Positions 32,294-45,858 are shown, numbered from the stretch's first letter. The stretch: DNA of 64,000 nucleotides from Neonectria sp. B-13 (GCA_002682825.1 NOKP01000002.1:3661378-3725377); one strand, 5' to 3'. Translations and numbers: made by a program. The notes: generated from the letters alone by a model not told the origin.

Positions 32294-35200
32294 TTAATCA
32301 AACACATCCGTAGCGAACCGCTCATTCCGGTTCCTCTCAAACCACTCTTTCGCCTCCTCCGCAGTCGCATCCTTGCCTAGATTCTTCTTGGACCACTCCT
32401 GAGCAAGCCGAATAAACACGTCCTCAACGCCCTTGCCGACCTCTCGGCTTCCGCAGATGTACACCTTGGCACCGCGGTCCCAAAGCGGGAAGACGTCCTC
32501 GCGGTCGTGATACAGCCGGTCCTGCACATACTTGCAGCCCTGAGCCCTGTCCGCGGCGCGAGAGTACGCCCTACGCACCTCGACGGCACCGAGATTCTCC
32601 CACCGCGCAAGCTCTGAGGCGTAGAGGTCGTCGACGTCGGGGTCGCGGCAGCCGAAGAAGAGCAACGCAGGGGCTAGGTCCCGGCCGGCGGCAAGCATGG
32701 CGGCGCGTTCCTGGATGAAGCCGCGGAAGGGCGCTATGCCGCTGCCGGCGGCGATGCAGATGATCGGCGTGTTCTCGGCGTCGCTGGGGAGGTGGAATGC
32801 GGCCGTGGAGGGCCGCACCGAAACGTGGAGCTTGTCACCCGGGGTGAGCTCGGAGAGGAAGCTGGTTGCGACACCCACGTGGCGGCCCTGGCCGGAGAGA
32901 GACGGAGCATCCAGGAGGGAGTAGGTGAGTGTCAACTTTTTGGGATCAGAGAGCGCAGAAGAAGAGATGGAACTTCAGAGGTTAGCAAAGGCGTGGACGT
33001 GAATAGCAGGTGACGTGACTTACTATTGCCGAACTCTCATCGGGGGCAACATGGCCAGATATGAGCCGATGGGGAAAGCGATCGAGGGAAATCTCTCAAG
33101 CAGCTCCAGGACAGAGACTCTCTTGGCAACGATGTTTTGCTGGTAGCCATCTCCAGCGAGAGCTTTGAGCTCCAGAACGGCAGGCTTGTTATCGGTTGCC
33201 TCTGCCAGGGCCAGGATGTTCTGTTTCTCAAGTCAGACAGGGCAGTCCTTACTCGGGGGCACACATCTCGGATCACTTACTCTCTTAGTTGCTGGCTGCG
33301 ACAGCTCGACATATGCGCTCAACACATCCCACGCAGACACGCGGGTACCAGTCGGCAGCGTCGTAGGCCGGTCAGAGTTGATCTTGAACGCAGCATCCCA
33401 GGCGAGCTGGAAGCGGCGGAAGACGCGACCTACTGTGGCCTTCGGGTTCAGGGGCAAGATAGCAAGGTAGTCGCCAGCCTTGTACGACATGCCTGTCGGG
33501 AGCTGGATCTCAATGTGCTGTTTCGCGGGTCCAGATGCGGTGAGGGTCTTGGCCGAGATAACCAGAGCCTCCTCGACGTCTTGACGCAGGGTGGTCTTTC
33601 TTGGCGTCGTCACTTCGACGACGACGAGGCCGGCCTGCGCGCCTGCATCGTCGCTCGTCTCGCTCGTGCCATATTTCTCCTTTAGAGCGGGCCACAAGGT
33701 CTCATCCTCCCAGGTCTCGAAGTCGCTGAACATGTCACTACTGGCCGCGTCGGCGCTGCCCATGGTGACGAGTCGAGAACCACCCAGCTTCTCCAGTGTT
33801 GAGTCTACCAGCTTGGGGATGCGATGGAAGGTCTGGGTCCAGTCGTGATGTCCGCACGCAAACACAGCGTAGGATACCTTGTCCATCTCGTTGCCTTTTA
33901 GATTCTCAATCCAGTTGACAAAGTGGGCAGCGTTGGAGGGGGGCTGGCCTTCGTAGGACGCAGTTATGATGACAACGGGGTGATCCTGCGGCAGGTTTTG
34001 CTTCGCTTGGTCGAGAGGACCAACGGTGGTGGCACTGAAGCCGTGTGTAGGGGCGTCTGCTGCCAGTCTCTGGGCCAGAGCCTCGCAGGTCCCGCTGTTA
34101 GAGCCATAGTAGACAGCCAGAGGTTTTCCGGTGTTTGTCTGTGTCTTGGCCTCGAGCGAGTGTTTCTTGGCTGATGCTTCTTCGTGGGAGGAAGACTTTC
34201 CGGCGAGACGTTGCTCCAGTTCGGTGGCCGTCATCCCATGGCGAAGGCTTGCCCGCATGTCAAAGTCGTCGGGCTTGAGAGTCAAGGTCTCCTTGATCTG
34301 GAGCTGATAGTTGGGGTCGTTCATGGTGAAGTTGAAGTTTTGAAACAGCATGGCCATGGCGAGAATAGCTTCCTGCCAGGCAAATGGTCTTCCAATGCAC
34401 CCTCTCTTTCCATTTCCAAACGGCTTCCAGCAGTTAGGGAACTCCTTGTTGAGGCGGGCGAAGTTGTCATCGCTCATACGCTCTGGCTTGAACTCGTTTG
34501 CGTCCTCGCCGTAGACGACGGGGTCGAGATGAGCTTTGCTGAGGAGGGCGCTGACGACCTCTCCCTTACGAATGAGGTATTTGCCTCCAATGACAGTATC
34601 CTCGTAAGCCTCTACACTAAAGGCGCCGATTGTAGAACGAAGTCGTAGAGTCTCTCGGAGAACCTTAATTCAAACAGTCAATATATGTGGGCGAAAATTC
34701 AGAGCTGGCGGGGCCACTCACGCTGTTGATGTATGGAAACTTGTTGAGGTGGTCAACTGTGATGACATCTCGGCCCAACACTTGGTCTACCTCTTCTTGA
34801 ACCTTCTGATACTCTGCTGGATGTTTCAGCAAAAGGTAGAAGGCAAACGATAGCATGCCTGACGTGGTTTCGTGCCCCGCGATCAGGAAAGTGATGAGTT
34901 GGTTTGTAATGTTCTCGTCTGAGAGTTTCTCGCCAGTCTGCGGGTCCACGCCGTTGAGCATGGCTGAGAGAAGGTCTTTCCTGTCGCTCGGGTTCTTCTT
35001 TCTGGACTCAACCACCTCGTCGGCTGTCTGCTTCATGGTTGCAATGTTGGCAAAGAACTTTTCGTTGGCGGCGCGGAAAAGGAAATTGGGGGCAAAGGCA
35101 GGTCGCTTTTGCCTGTTGCCACATTCTGTAAGGAAGCCGCCCATAGCCTCCACGAAGGGGTGCAAGTCTTCGCGGTAGTAGGAGTTGAAGCGGAAGTCCA

Positions 35201-35780
35201 TGGCGCATAGTGAAAGAGTATCGAGGGCAAGGCGGGTGAAATCTTCAGCGACATGAATCGGGTGTTGAGGGCCATAGCGAGCAAACTTCATGCACATCTG
35301 AGTAGCAATATCGTGCATGTCACTGAACATGCCACGGATAGACAGGGGGCCAAAAGCTGGGGTGAGAATGCGGTGGGCCTTGCCCCAGTTGGGCTCATCG
35401 TCGTAGGCCTAGGCGACAAGATTAGAGATAGACTATTGAGAGTAGGAGAGCTGAGCTTACGGTAAATAGACCGTCGTGAACACCCTCTCTGACAACCTAA
35501 TTTGTATCAGTCTAGGGTCTTGGGAAGTTGCCATCTCGTATCAACTTACACCAAGAACGGTCTTGAGCGACTTGTGAAAGCGCTTCTCGTCGCAAATTTC
35601 ATTGACAAGAGCGTTGGAACTAGCCATGACCAGGGAGTGGGAGCCCAGATGGACTCGATAGATGTGACCATATGTGTCGGCAAGCCGCATCAAGTCGGCC
35701 ATGGGGCTGGTGGTGAACTCGCCAAGGTTTCCAATGAGGGGAAGCCCCCGAGGCTCTGGGATAGGAACGATCTCAGCCAT
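32294..35780 (-). CDS. Self-sufficient cytochrome P450-reductase fusion, CYP505 family
   Basis: Bifunctional fatty-acid (subterminal) hydroxylase related to P450foxy and bacterial BM3: heme P450 fused to an NADPH:P450 reductase. Exons 35550-35780, 35461-35496 (36 nt), 34722-35408, 33281-34663, 33024-33220 and 32294-32972 give 1070 residues (P450foxy about 1066), all phases consistent. P450 part: I-helix AGHETTS (266-272), ExxR motif ETLR (322-325), heme loop FGNGKRGCIG (Cys407). Reductase part: FMN/flavodoxin loop YYGSNSGT (about 503-510), FAD domain, and NADPH-binding GSGIAPFRGF (921-930) and YICGSREVGKGV. No N-terminal membrane anchor precedes the proline-rich start (MAEIVPIPEPRGLPLIGN), so it should be soluble or peripheral. 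Substrate is inferred as medium/long fatty acids. Some CYP505s act in secondary-metabolite clusters, but none is seen here. Confidence 0.95.
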
Positions 35781-38700
35781 GATGACTATGGATTTCGACT
35801 GTGGAGCTGTGTTCTGATGGAAGTCGATGCAGTCTCTTGGGCGATCGATGGTGGAGGAGACGAAGAAGGCTGTTGTCTGGATGTCGTCGGGAAGCCCGGC
35901 GAGTTTATAGTCCTGATGCAGCCGTTTATGTTGCAAACATTTAAATGTCCCCTTTCAGTAGAGCACTGGCTTGGATATGCACTCTTGCATTAACTGCGAT
36001 GCGATGTAACCCGTCCCAGTGAGGACTGAGGGGAGAAGGGGGGGAGATGGAACGCGTAGATGGGAGAGGCAGGTCAAGGAAGACAATGGCGGTGATGAGA
36101 CAAATGTTCGTGTGCTTTCTTCACGGCCAAATACTGCCAAACCAGGTCTCTTATATCAATTGCTCATGTTTACGTGTTTTCGCATTTCGCATTCCACTGG
36201 CGGCAGTCCCACATCGGATCGGGATTCACAGCCACCAACTTTCCAACGGGAGGCGGAACTAGCAGAAAGACCGCCGGGGCAGATGTTGGTCCGCCTCTCG
36301 TTGGCTCGTCGTTCCTTGTCCAACGGCCTCGGTTTGAAACGAGTGCTTTGCTTCTTAGCGATGGAGATAGGGCGGGGACTGTTGTACTCGGCGAATCGGC
36401 GAATCGGGAGCCAATGACAGTGATGATAATGATGATGATGATGACATTTGATTTCTTTCCGCTGTCTTGCTTGAGAACCTGCAGAAGGATCCGGCAGTGC
36501 ATAGACAGGCACTGCCCCGCTATGATCCATGATAGTGGACGGCACGGCCGCGACCCTCGGACATGGCACGGGGGGAGTCGGTGACGGGAGGAAACCGCGT
36601 TCGCGTTCAGCCAAGCGGAGGGCGCTGTTAAAAGAGCGAGCCGCGAGCGATTCGGGGCGAGCCGCGAGACGGAAAGACGATGGATCACAGATTGTGGCGT
36701 TGAACCGTGTCGTCCTTGCTGCCTCAGAAGGCGTTCTAGAATTCGGGTTGCCTCAGGCGAGCAAGGCGCCTGCACCCCGTAAAATACAACATCGTTGAGT
36801 TGACGTCGCCGTTGTTTCCCTCACGAATGCTCTTGTGAACCGGCGGAATGAGAACTGTCGGGGGTTTTTGCTCCGACTCTCCGACAACAACGGCTCTCAA
36901 ACAAGCCCGGCTCCTGTCCCGCCACCGCTGCGTACGAATACTCGCAGTAAAACGTCATTTTCGGAGACTATAATCATACAATCCACATCGCCTATGCCGA
37001 GGCGTTGCTGCAGCCGGGGCAAGATCTACCGACAGCACGGCCCGCAAGAGCCTTGGCACGTCCTACTGGGCCTCTGTAAATGTCCATGAAGAGGCCACCC
37101 CCCACCCGCAAACCTCGTCCTGACTCTCTTTCTTTTGATAACCTACAGTCTGCTCCTGAATCCCCAAATCACACACGGACCCCGTGCTCATCAACATTTA
37201 CATCGACATCGATCACGCACACAAGGTGCACTAGGGACAACAGCCCATCAGTCAACACGGTCGTTGATATGACCCTTCGCCGCCCGAATTGCGAACGTTG
37301 AACCGAAGCGAACGCCACTCCCCTATTTGTTGCATCGGGCCTCTGGGAAACTATCAAACTGCAGCATTTCATGGATGGCCTGTTGGTTGGCCAAATGATG
37401 TATCCGGAAAGCGTGTTTCATGCCATCCCCTTCATCTAACCTCGATATTAGCCCGAGCCACCACACGTCAAATCATGCGCCAATGACCTCGAAATCTACG
37501 TTGAACATGCTAACACCTCCTCAATCATTCCGTTTCGGCATCGTTGAATAAGCTCATCTACTGCTGTGTTTTCCGGTGACCGTTGGCTCACCTCTAAAAC
37601 AGGCATCGCTGTTTTGCCTCGGGAGTATTTACACCCAAAAGGTCTCGGTATATGACCGAAAGTGACTAGGGCTGGCTTCCACGTCGCACTTCAATCCCAC
37701 GCCGGTTAGAGTTCGAACCCCAGGGTCCAGATGGATCAATAAGTCGGATGCAACAACCGTGTAACACTTGGAGCTTGTCGAGCCACTTGAACCGCTTCAA
37801 TTTCTACTACTGTGCCGGTAAGCTGCTCACTGTATGTTTTGCATTGAGAAATGGTTGGTTGGTCGTGGCAGACCGGACGAAAGTACACACTACCCAGAGA
37901 GCAGGTCGGAGAAAATCTACAAACAAAAGAAACTATGCTCAAGTATCCAATTTCATTCGTTCGTTTCTGGATTAATTCGATGTTTTTAAATATATTTTTC
38001 CCTCTTGTGCAGTGACGCCGTTGCGCAACACAGTCCGTTTGTGGTGCAGCTAGGTGCCGGGGTCGTCCAGGGAGCAGATTACTATTGCAGCACAGCGCGC
38101 ATAGAAACACAGTTTCTCCTTTATCGTCGATGTTATCGAGAAGATATACGACTTAACTAAGCTGACCACACTGCTTGATTAAATTCTTGAATCACGTATT
38201 TTGCCCTGTCTGTCCTGTCCGCCCTCTCAGATTATGCCACACCACAGCACTCATGCAGGAACAGAGATCATCCATGAGAGAGGGCCAATACTACGGGCAC
38301 TTGAGCCTTATTAAGGAAGGTCATATCTAGAAGCGCCCCTGTACCCCTGCGAGGCACGGCTTCGTACTTAAGCTACCTTACGAGACGAGACTAACACGGC
38401 ACAATGAGGAGGGAACGAAGAAGAAAGCCCAAGAGTGAATGGGCGGAAAAATACAAAGACTTTCCAGGCACTCGTGACTTGAGTACTAATCTGCCAATTT
38501 TTGCTTCAGCAGTAAAAGACCAGATAGGGAATTTCGCCTACCGTCTTCGCACCTATTCCCATGTGCCTCACCAACAACGCTTGCCAGCCAAGACAAGTCA
38601 AGGTCACTTCTCGTGCCGGATTTGCCGAGAGAGCATCAAAGGGTGCATACGCCCAGCCGGAAAATCTAAAGAGGTCAACTCAGGGATTAAACCACGCGAC

Positions 38701-39056
38701 TTGCTCAGAAAGTTCTGTTTGAGACGTCGTCAACCCCCAACGAGCTTCGAGCCGGCCCCCACAAACATCCAGGATCTCCGCGCTGGTTCCCCCGGATCGC
38801 TCCACTTTGATTCCGGACGATAATTTCCCTTCCACTCGTTATTATCGATGCTCACGGCTAATGCATCAACCCCAGACTTGCTTTAAAATCACGGAGTTGG
38901 AGTGTTCGTCAGATGCTGGCAGGATGTGGAGCGCCGAGGACCCTTGTCTTATACGCTCGGAGACTGTGCGACTAGAAACTAGATATATAAGGATTTGCGC
39001 GCTCATAACCAGTTTTGAAAAGGGCATCCCTCCCTCATTTACTTCACTCTTTAGTC
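35781..39056. other. Spacer upstream of CYP505 and polygalacturonase genes
   Basis: About 3.3 kb between two divergent genes, so it contains both promoters. It contains a small GAT/ATG microsatellite at about 36418-36445 and several open frames with no conserved features. A TATA box for the polygalacturonase gene is at 38984-38991. No gene is supported. Confidence 0.5.
38984..38991 (+). promoter_or_regulatory. TATA box of the polygalacturonase gene
   Basis: TATATAAG lies 66-73 bp upstream of the GH28 start codon at 39057, a suitable distance for a short fungal leader. Confidence 0.6.
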
Positions 39057-40500
39057 ATGGCATCCTGGAAGCTGCTATCTTTGTCTCTCCTGGGCTACTT
39101 CTCTTCGGCCGTGTGCGCCAAGACGTGTATCGTGCCGACGGCATCGAACAGCAGCAGCACCAAGTCGGATTCTAAACTTATTGAAGCGACTTTCGCTCGA
39201 TGCTCCAAAGACTCCACGATTCTCTTTCAGAAGGGCGTCAACTACAATGTCTTTGAACCGATCTCGGCGACGAATCTTTCCAATGTCATTATTTCAGTGC
39301 AGGGAAACCTGAATCTCCCCCAGGACATCCCTGCTGTTCAGGAGATTGTCGCAGCTGGTGGAGGCTCGGTTCATTGGTTCGACTTCAAGGGAACCGACGT
39401 CCAGTATATCGGTGCCGAGGATGTGAGATCAAACCCTCTTATGTCTTTCTCAAATACTTACCTTCTCAGGTTACGACTGGGTGGATCCGGTCCTACGGAC
39501 AGCAGTGGTGGGATGCCAACCCGGCCGGCTCAACTGGTCTTGCTTCTCGCCCTCACCTGATGCGCTTCCAGGTCACCAATGGAATAATCAAGTACTTCAA
39601 GTCATGGAAACCCATTGGATGGAACGTGGCCGTCAAGGGCTCCAACATCACGATCTCCCATGCCATCGTTGACTCGGTGTCCGAGAGTGGTTCTTTCCCG
39701 TTCAATACAGACGGTTTTGGAATCAGTGCTACAGACGTAACGGTCAGCGACTCTGTTATCTTCAACGGCGACGACGCCATAGCCATCACGGATGGTGCCC
39801 ACAACGTCCTAGTTGAGCGCACCACCGTTGGGTACCAAACCCATGGCTTGAGCATCGGATCTCTCGGCTCCGATTACACGAAGTTTGTCAACGTCTCTAA
39901 CATCAAGTTCAATGACATTACGTTTGCCGGTGGTCTCTATGCCTCTCGATTGAAGTCGTGGACGGGCGGACAGGTAATGATCATCCCTCCTCCCAATCAC
40001 GCAGCCTTATTAACGAGACTCAGGGCCTCGTCAAGAACGTCGAGTGGAGCAACATCCGCCTCTTTAATGTAACCTTCCCGATCTTCATCACCCAGACATA
40101 CTGGGATCAGAACAAGGCGACCAGCGGTCGACCCACGAACACCGCAGTCGCCATGGAAGATTTTACTTGGGAGAACTGGACCGGCTCCATCAACTCTTAC
40201 CAGCCTGGAGATGGATCATGCGCTTCCGATGTGAGTAAATCTTTGGCCTCCAAAAAGAATGTTCCTAACTGGTACTAGCCTTGCTGGTATAATGCTGGAC
40301 TTCCAAACCTTGAGCACAACGAGGCCATCATTCTCGAGTGCTACAACGAGAAGTCTTGCAAGAACTTCAAGTTCAACAACATAGAAATCTACGCTCAGGA
40401 TCTGAGCCCTCCTTCAGTCATCTGCATGAATGCGCAGGCCGACACGAACCCAGACATGGGCATCAATTGTCGCAACGGAACATTCGTGCCGCTGTATTAA
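39057..40500 (+). CDS. Secreted GH28 polygalacturonase, exo-acting type
   Basis: Extracellular pectinase that hydrolyses alpha-1,4-galacturonosyl bonds. Exons 39057-39422, 39470-39973, 40024-40230 and 40279-40500 give 432 residues with all joins in phase. A signal peptide is clear ([21 protein letters not shown], cleavage before KTC). The GH28 active-site set is present: NTD (201-203), DD in GDDAIAI (223-224), His247 and RLK (282-284). The usual G-H-G is T-H-G here ([12 protein letters not shown]), and RIK is RLK. Such variants occur in exo-polygalacturonases, as does the [12 protein letters not shown] segment. Several N-glycosylation sites (e.g. NVS, NVT, NWT) fit secretion. Exo rather than endo or rhamnogalacturonase specificity is inferred from these motifs. 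Expression is probably pectin/galacturonate-induced, which the sequence does not prove. Confidence 0.93.
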
Positions 40501-43500
40501 CGTCCTCAACGCTTAGAAATAGCTACTAGAGGAAATACTTTAGGGAAATCCAGCGGGACAGGAGGTCTCAGAGGTACCATGGAGGAATAGTTTTTCTCAA
40601 AGTAATACTAGAGATAGAGCTGAAGGCCAAACAGATTAGCTCAAGGCCGTTAATCCCACCGGTGTATTCCACACCGCTTGTCCAGTTCGACGGTGGGGAG
40701 CGCGATGATCCAGAGCTTCTCGAGCATGATTCTATCAGCGCTGGCAATGAAAAGCAAAGTTGTGGAATAGCTCCAAAGGGATACCAATCTTATTGCGAGC
40801 GTAAATTTCTCGGGAAATCTCCCTTTCGGGCCTCTCCTCAAGTTTGCTCTTCTTCCTATGTATTCCAAGGGTTCGAGCCCCCAGCTTTTGCAGCTATGGT
40901 GCCAATGATAGAGTACTTCCGGTCGATAACAGGCATAAAAGTACCATTTGAACTCTTCTTGGTTGGCAAGGGATATGATCTTAAGTGGCTTTAGCTCGAT
41001 TTTGGAATCAGCATCTTCCAGTCTCAGTAATTGGTCCTTCCCCTTTGAACGAACTCGCTAAAGTCCATTGGCGGTCAGCAAGGCGGAAGACCTCCGGGAC
41101 TGAATACCAGCTTAGTTCTCTTCAATGTTAGCGGGGTTACTCAAATCTTAGAAATACGCAGCAGGACGAGAATACTGGCTCTGTACGATTTTACCATTGT
41201 GAAACACTGACTGTAGACAATTTGCGAAAGGCAAAAGTACTTCACCTCATCTTTCAATACTACTGGAAGGTTGAGAGAGGGTTCATATTGCCATAGCCAA
41301 CATGGCAAAGCCCCAGCCTATGTTGTCACTCCCAGATATCCATCGGATTCGCGACTCATCTACTTCAAGGATTCATGAGGAGACAACGGTCAGCGATGGC
41401 TACTCATGACCCGTGAAACGAATTATCTGCACGCTTTCTGTGATCAATCCAAACCTCGTACAGGTCAATGTACCGTAACTCTGGCCTGAGGCAGCGCAAG
41501 CTATAGCGATGAACAATAACATGATATCTATCAGACCTCATTCACTCATCCATCACTCCCAAATCCAGAGATGGGTAGACAATCTCCTAGTATTGTAATT
41601 GGGGTTCTGCAAAGCGTTATCTCCCACGACGCAGCCCTTGTGGCCACTAGGCAAGGGCATTTGGGTTGGGCGAACTGAATCATCTTCGATCTGTGAATCG
41701 ATATTCGCGGGGGTGTTAATCAACATCTGCATGGGAATCGCTTGCCAGTAATCTCTTGTAATAAGTGAGGGACAACCAGAGATAAACAAGTCTTACTTGC
41801 CTTGTTTGTCGTCTAGTTTCAAGATCGCTTTGAACCTTTGCAATGCGACCTAGAAACCGTCATGATCAATCCCACTCATCATGCCCTCTACTTCAAATAA
41901 CCACCAACAGAACGAGTGCGGGATTCGAATGGGAACAATAAAGTTTCCGACCGACTAGAGTTCAAATACGTCGAAGCAAACGCAACAGTCAACTCTAGAC
42001 CAGCCGCTTCAACACAGAACTGATAGTGAAGCAAAAGCAGTGGCATCATTCAGAGGTAATGTTTACGCAAAGGGCTCCGATGAACAACTCACTCAGCGTG
42101 ACACAGCGACATGTAGGCATGTTGACGAGTGACTGGCGGCTGGCTGACTGCTAACGACCTCGAATTCTCGGATTCGGACCAACTAAATTATCGAAACTAC
42201 CGGTTAGGCCAGCTCTACCAGTCTACTCCAGGCCTCTCAGTTCACGTCTCTCACGAAATGAAGCGTGGGGGGCTGTCTTCACGGCCACACCCGACTTTGT
42301 GACGATGGCTTCAAACTCGGAGCAATTACATCTTTCAATAGCTAAATCTCTCTGCAAGGAACCAAGAGATGGCTTGTTTCGTCACGCATCATTTTCTCAT
42401 TTTGGAAATAACTTGGAAAATCCCTCCATCGCCGTGAACGAAAGGGCTGTGGTGTAACCCGGATTGGGTTACTTCCCTAGGTACTCACACACTGTAGCAG
42501 AAAGATACCGCCCAATCACCGTGAGAAGTATATTTCTGAATCTTAGAAACTTTTCCAAGCCGACTGACTACTTAGCTCGCCTCTTATATGGAATTTTTCT
42601 TTTAAAAAGCTTGGTTATCAGTGCCGGCTGTTTTTGGTCATAAGGCGGACAGGTTGCCTCCAAAGTGGGCGAAACCTCGGTTCCGGTTTCCGAAGCTGTC
42701 GATCCGACGCGCCGCGTTTCGACGATGCGATGGATGCGACGTCACTCGGCACAGAAAAAGATCCGAGGAAAAAAAGACAAGGGAGGGCCTTGGGTCGCAA
42801 TACCAAGGTTTTAAAAGCCCATACCAAAGTTTTAGGCCCTTTACTATTCCTTTAATGGTTCATTGTGACACTATTGCTAGGCGGAACCGTTTCTAGAGAG
42901 TTTGGGAGTCTTTGGGAGATCGGCCAAGAGGTTGCACGAGAGAGCCAAGAGACAGGTGGAGTTGTATTGAGGGTTTCTTCAATTAATGCCATTGGCTTGT
43001 ATTTTATCTAAGTTCTAAACCTTTGAGGCAAGGGGGTAAATCGGTTCGGTGCGGTGGCTGTGTATGAACCTGGGACAACTGCGTCCCGTTTGCAGGAGCA
43101 CCGCACATGTGTCGGGCTTGAGACGCCTCTCGACACAACCGAATGAGCCTCCCCAATTGCCGAAGCCTTCCTTTTCCTCGTGTCCGTGGATTGTATCCAT
43201 CTGCGACACTGTCCCAAGCGAGCCCCCGCATCCGTCCATCGGGGCGCCCGTCACTATCATGCAAAAACCCGTCGTGAGATTCTCTCACTTGGATAAAAAA
43301 AGAGTAGTAAAACAAAACAAAGAACTGATGTTCGTATATGGGATATCTTCATTAAAAACAACGCCGACGCTCGCTTAATTCCGTGATATAAGGCGGTAGA
43401 TGTAATAGATGGTAGTGTAGGTGGGTGAAGGAGGTAGTTTTACTGCTGTATGACTCGAGACTGTGGGTTTCCTTTCTCTCGTGACGGCTGGTAAATACAG

Positions 43501-43511
43501 TTTCCCTTGGC
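40501..43511. other. Gene-poor AT-richer spacer
   Basis: About 3 kb. Open frames are short and lack conserved residues. A tRNA B-box-like GGTTCGAGCCC at about 40869 has no pairing T-stem or A box. The right end is the 3' flank of the small membrane-protein gene. Confidence 0.5.
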
Positions 43512-44070
43512 TTAGACACGAGTGGCACCACCAGCACGTCCACGTTGAGGTAGTGTCCAGGGCGTTTCACAGATGATCTAGCGAGTTTGTTAGCATCGCA
43601 TTCTAGTTTGGAAGATGGATAAGGTATAGCTTACCTCGCCCTCGCTGTATCCCCAGAAGTACACAATCATGCCGATGAGGTAGTAGAGTGCAGCATTGGT
43701 GCCTTGGTAGATGAGAGCCGCTGACAGCGCTGTGAGAGGCAGAATAGCCAGGCGGAACTCGAGGGAGCGGTGGATGGGGGATCCAGCGACGAAGCCGAGA
43801 GGCCACTCGAGGCCAAACATTATGAGACCCATAACCAGATTTACTATTTGTAATACCGGTATGGGTTTCACGCCTCCGTCTAGCGTGTGGGTCAGGAAGT
43901 CCCAGAAGATCTTGGGCCAAACGAAGCACTCGATGGCAGCGAGGACTTGGTCTGTGAGGAGTGGTTAGTTGAGGGATCTCTCGGGAGGTCGGGCGTGGTG
44001 GTGGTGACTTACAAGCCGCAGCGCTGAGGATGATGAGACGAGCCCAGTGGTTCTTGATAAGCTTGCCCAT
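43512..44070 (-). CDS. Small conserved fungal multi-pass membrane protein (DUF7727-like)
   Basis: Exons 44013-44070, 43635-43951 and 43512-43577 give 146 residues with consistent phases. The start MGKLIKNHWARLIILSAAA and the body (CFVWPKIFWDFLTHTLDG, VLQIVNLVMGLIMFGLEWPL, LAILPLTALSAALIYQGTN, YYLIGMIVYFWGYSEGE) match a widespread uncharacterised family in Pezizomycotina. Three to four hydrophobic helices are visible, and the short C-terminus ends GRAGGATRV. Function is unknown. A membrane location is clear from hydrophobicity, but which membrane is not. The family name is from memory and should be checked; the gene model itself is strong. Confidence 0.85.
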
Positions 44071-45858
44071 TGTGACGTTGTTGGTGTAGAGTCCCGATTA
44101 AGTTTCCTTGATCCTTTTGTCGAATGTGCCTTGAATATCCCTTGCGGATGTGCAACACTAATCCTCCTCTTGGTGAATCGTCCGTCTATCGAAGTATCGT
44201 CGAATTATGGTATACGTTCGGCTCTGTCAAAGATGCCGTCGGGGTTGAGTAGAAAGCAAGTAACCGGACCTGCGGTGGAGTCGAAGGAAATAGAAAGAAG
44301 GAAAGATGGGTGAAAAGGCGTTGATTAAAAGTAACTATCAGGCCAAGCTGATAATTGAAGAAGAGGTTGAATGGAAGAAGACGTCAGACCAGCAGACGAC
44401 GAGATGGATGGCGAGGATTGAGGGCGGGAAGGGCCGAAGTATATGGACTGGGAGCCGGCGGATGGGCGGAGGGTTGAAACCCCGGAGGGCAGAGGAATCC
44501 GATTGTATCAGACGATCAAGGCGAAGATTCGGAAATCCAGGCTCTAACAATTTGGTCTATAACGGCAGCAGGCATGCGAACATTGGGCGTTTCCACTATG
44601 AGACGGAAGGCGAGTTTGGGGATGGGCGGAAGAGAGCAATGCCGGCGTGGTAGCGAGGTGGTGGCGGTTGGTAGTGTTGCTGGCGAGACAGAGGGCTATA
44701 ATCGTCGTCGCAGAGAAGCAGGCTGAGGGGCGACGATGATACACGAGGGCGGTCGGAAAGACGGGATCTGAAGCATCGGGAAGCGGAGGGGGGAAGCAGA
44801 GTGACAGGCCGGGGCGATGGGCAGCAAGACGAGTTTTAAGAAACGGCCAACCCGGGACTCTGGGGCAGTGTGCAATGGGCCATGATGCGGGCGATGCAAT
44901 GCAACGCAGAGCTATAGGGCCAAGACCGAAAAGAAGGCCAAGGCCCGCCATGAAGCGCCAGGGGGGCAAATAGGCGTAAATGCGGAACGGTGAGAGGCCG
45001 CAACAGCGCTGATGGCCCCGTTGCATCGTACGCACATGTGGTCGGTCTGCCCTGGGAAGCTGGCCGCGTGGGTTAAGGTGAGTGAGTAGATGGATGAGTG
45101 GGCAGGCTGGGACAGCGGGGTGAGAAAGAGGGTGTGTGTGTGAGTACCCGCCCTGGACATGCACGACGCACTCCCTAAAGCTCGCGATTGGCCCTCTGCG
45201 TCAACCTTCTCAACATCATCGTGGTGTGGGGGCTGGTGATTGGCGATGGCGTCGGCGGTTACACGCTGCCCGCAGGCCAATCAGGGGCCTTGCCTCTCCG
45301 GGCCAGGGGTGCAGGGCTCGACCGACTGCACCCACACAGGGGAACCCCCCGGAGGCGCTGCAGACCCAGCACGAGGCTAATGCTGAGCTCATGGGTCATG
45401 ATGGGCTCTTCTGCGTCCAGAGTGGTTGGAGAGTCGCAGATTCTCTTGTGTGCATCATGACCAGAAAAGGCCCCATGGCCGTGGTTGCATGGGGTGGTCG
45501 ACGTCCCCCAGCGTCCACGTCGTCCGCCATGCGTATATGTCCCACCGCCCAATCCGGAATTCCCTCATGATGGCTTCTGTCCGGGGGGCGCTTCCACGTT
45601 GGATGTGGCATGTTGGTTCCTGGTTTCACCAGCCGCGCCTATTTTCTCTGCTGCTGTTGTATCTCTCCTTGCTTCTTTCAACTTCTTCTACTTCTACTTC
45701 TTCTTTTCCTTCTTCTTGGCGCCTCGCCGACGCTTCTGATACGCCTCGGATCCACGGCCGAGTCTCGTGTGGCCGTGCTGAGGCAGATGTCGTTTTGCCG
45801 TCGTCCAAGTGTCGGGCTGTCTCGGGCTGGCACACTCGACGTTGCGCTCATCAACCGG

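Noticed and set aside
40869..40879. GGTTCGAGCCC resembling a tRNA B box
   Set aside because: The T-stem does not pair beyond three bases, and no A box or acceptor stem is found upstream.
44544..45164. 206-codon minus-strand frame upstream of the small membrane-protein gene
   Set aside because: Pro/His/Cys-rich composition without motifs; it lies where the leader and promoter of that gene are expected.
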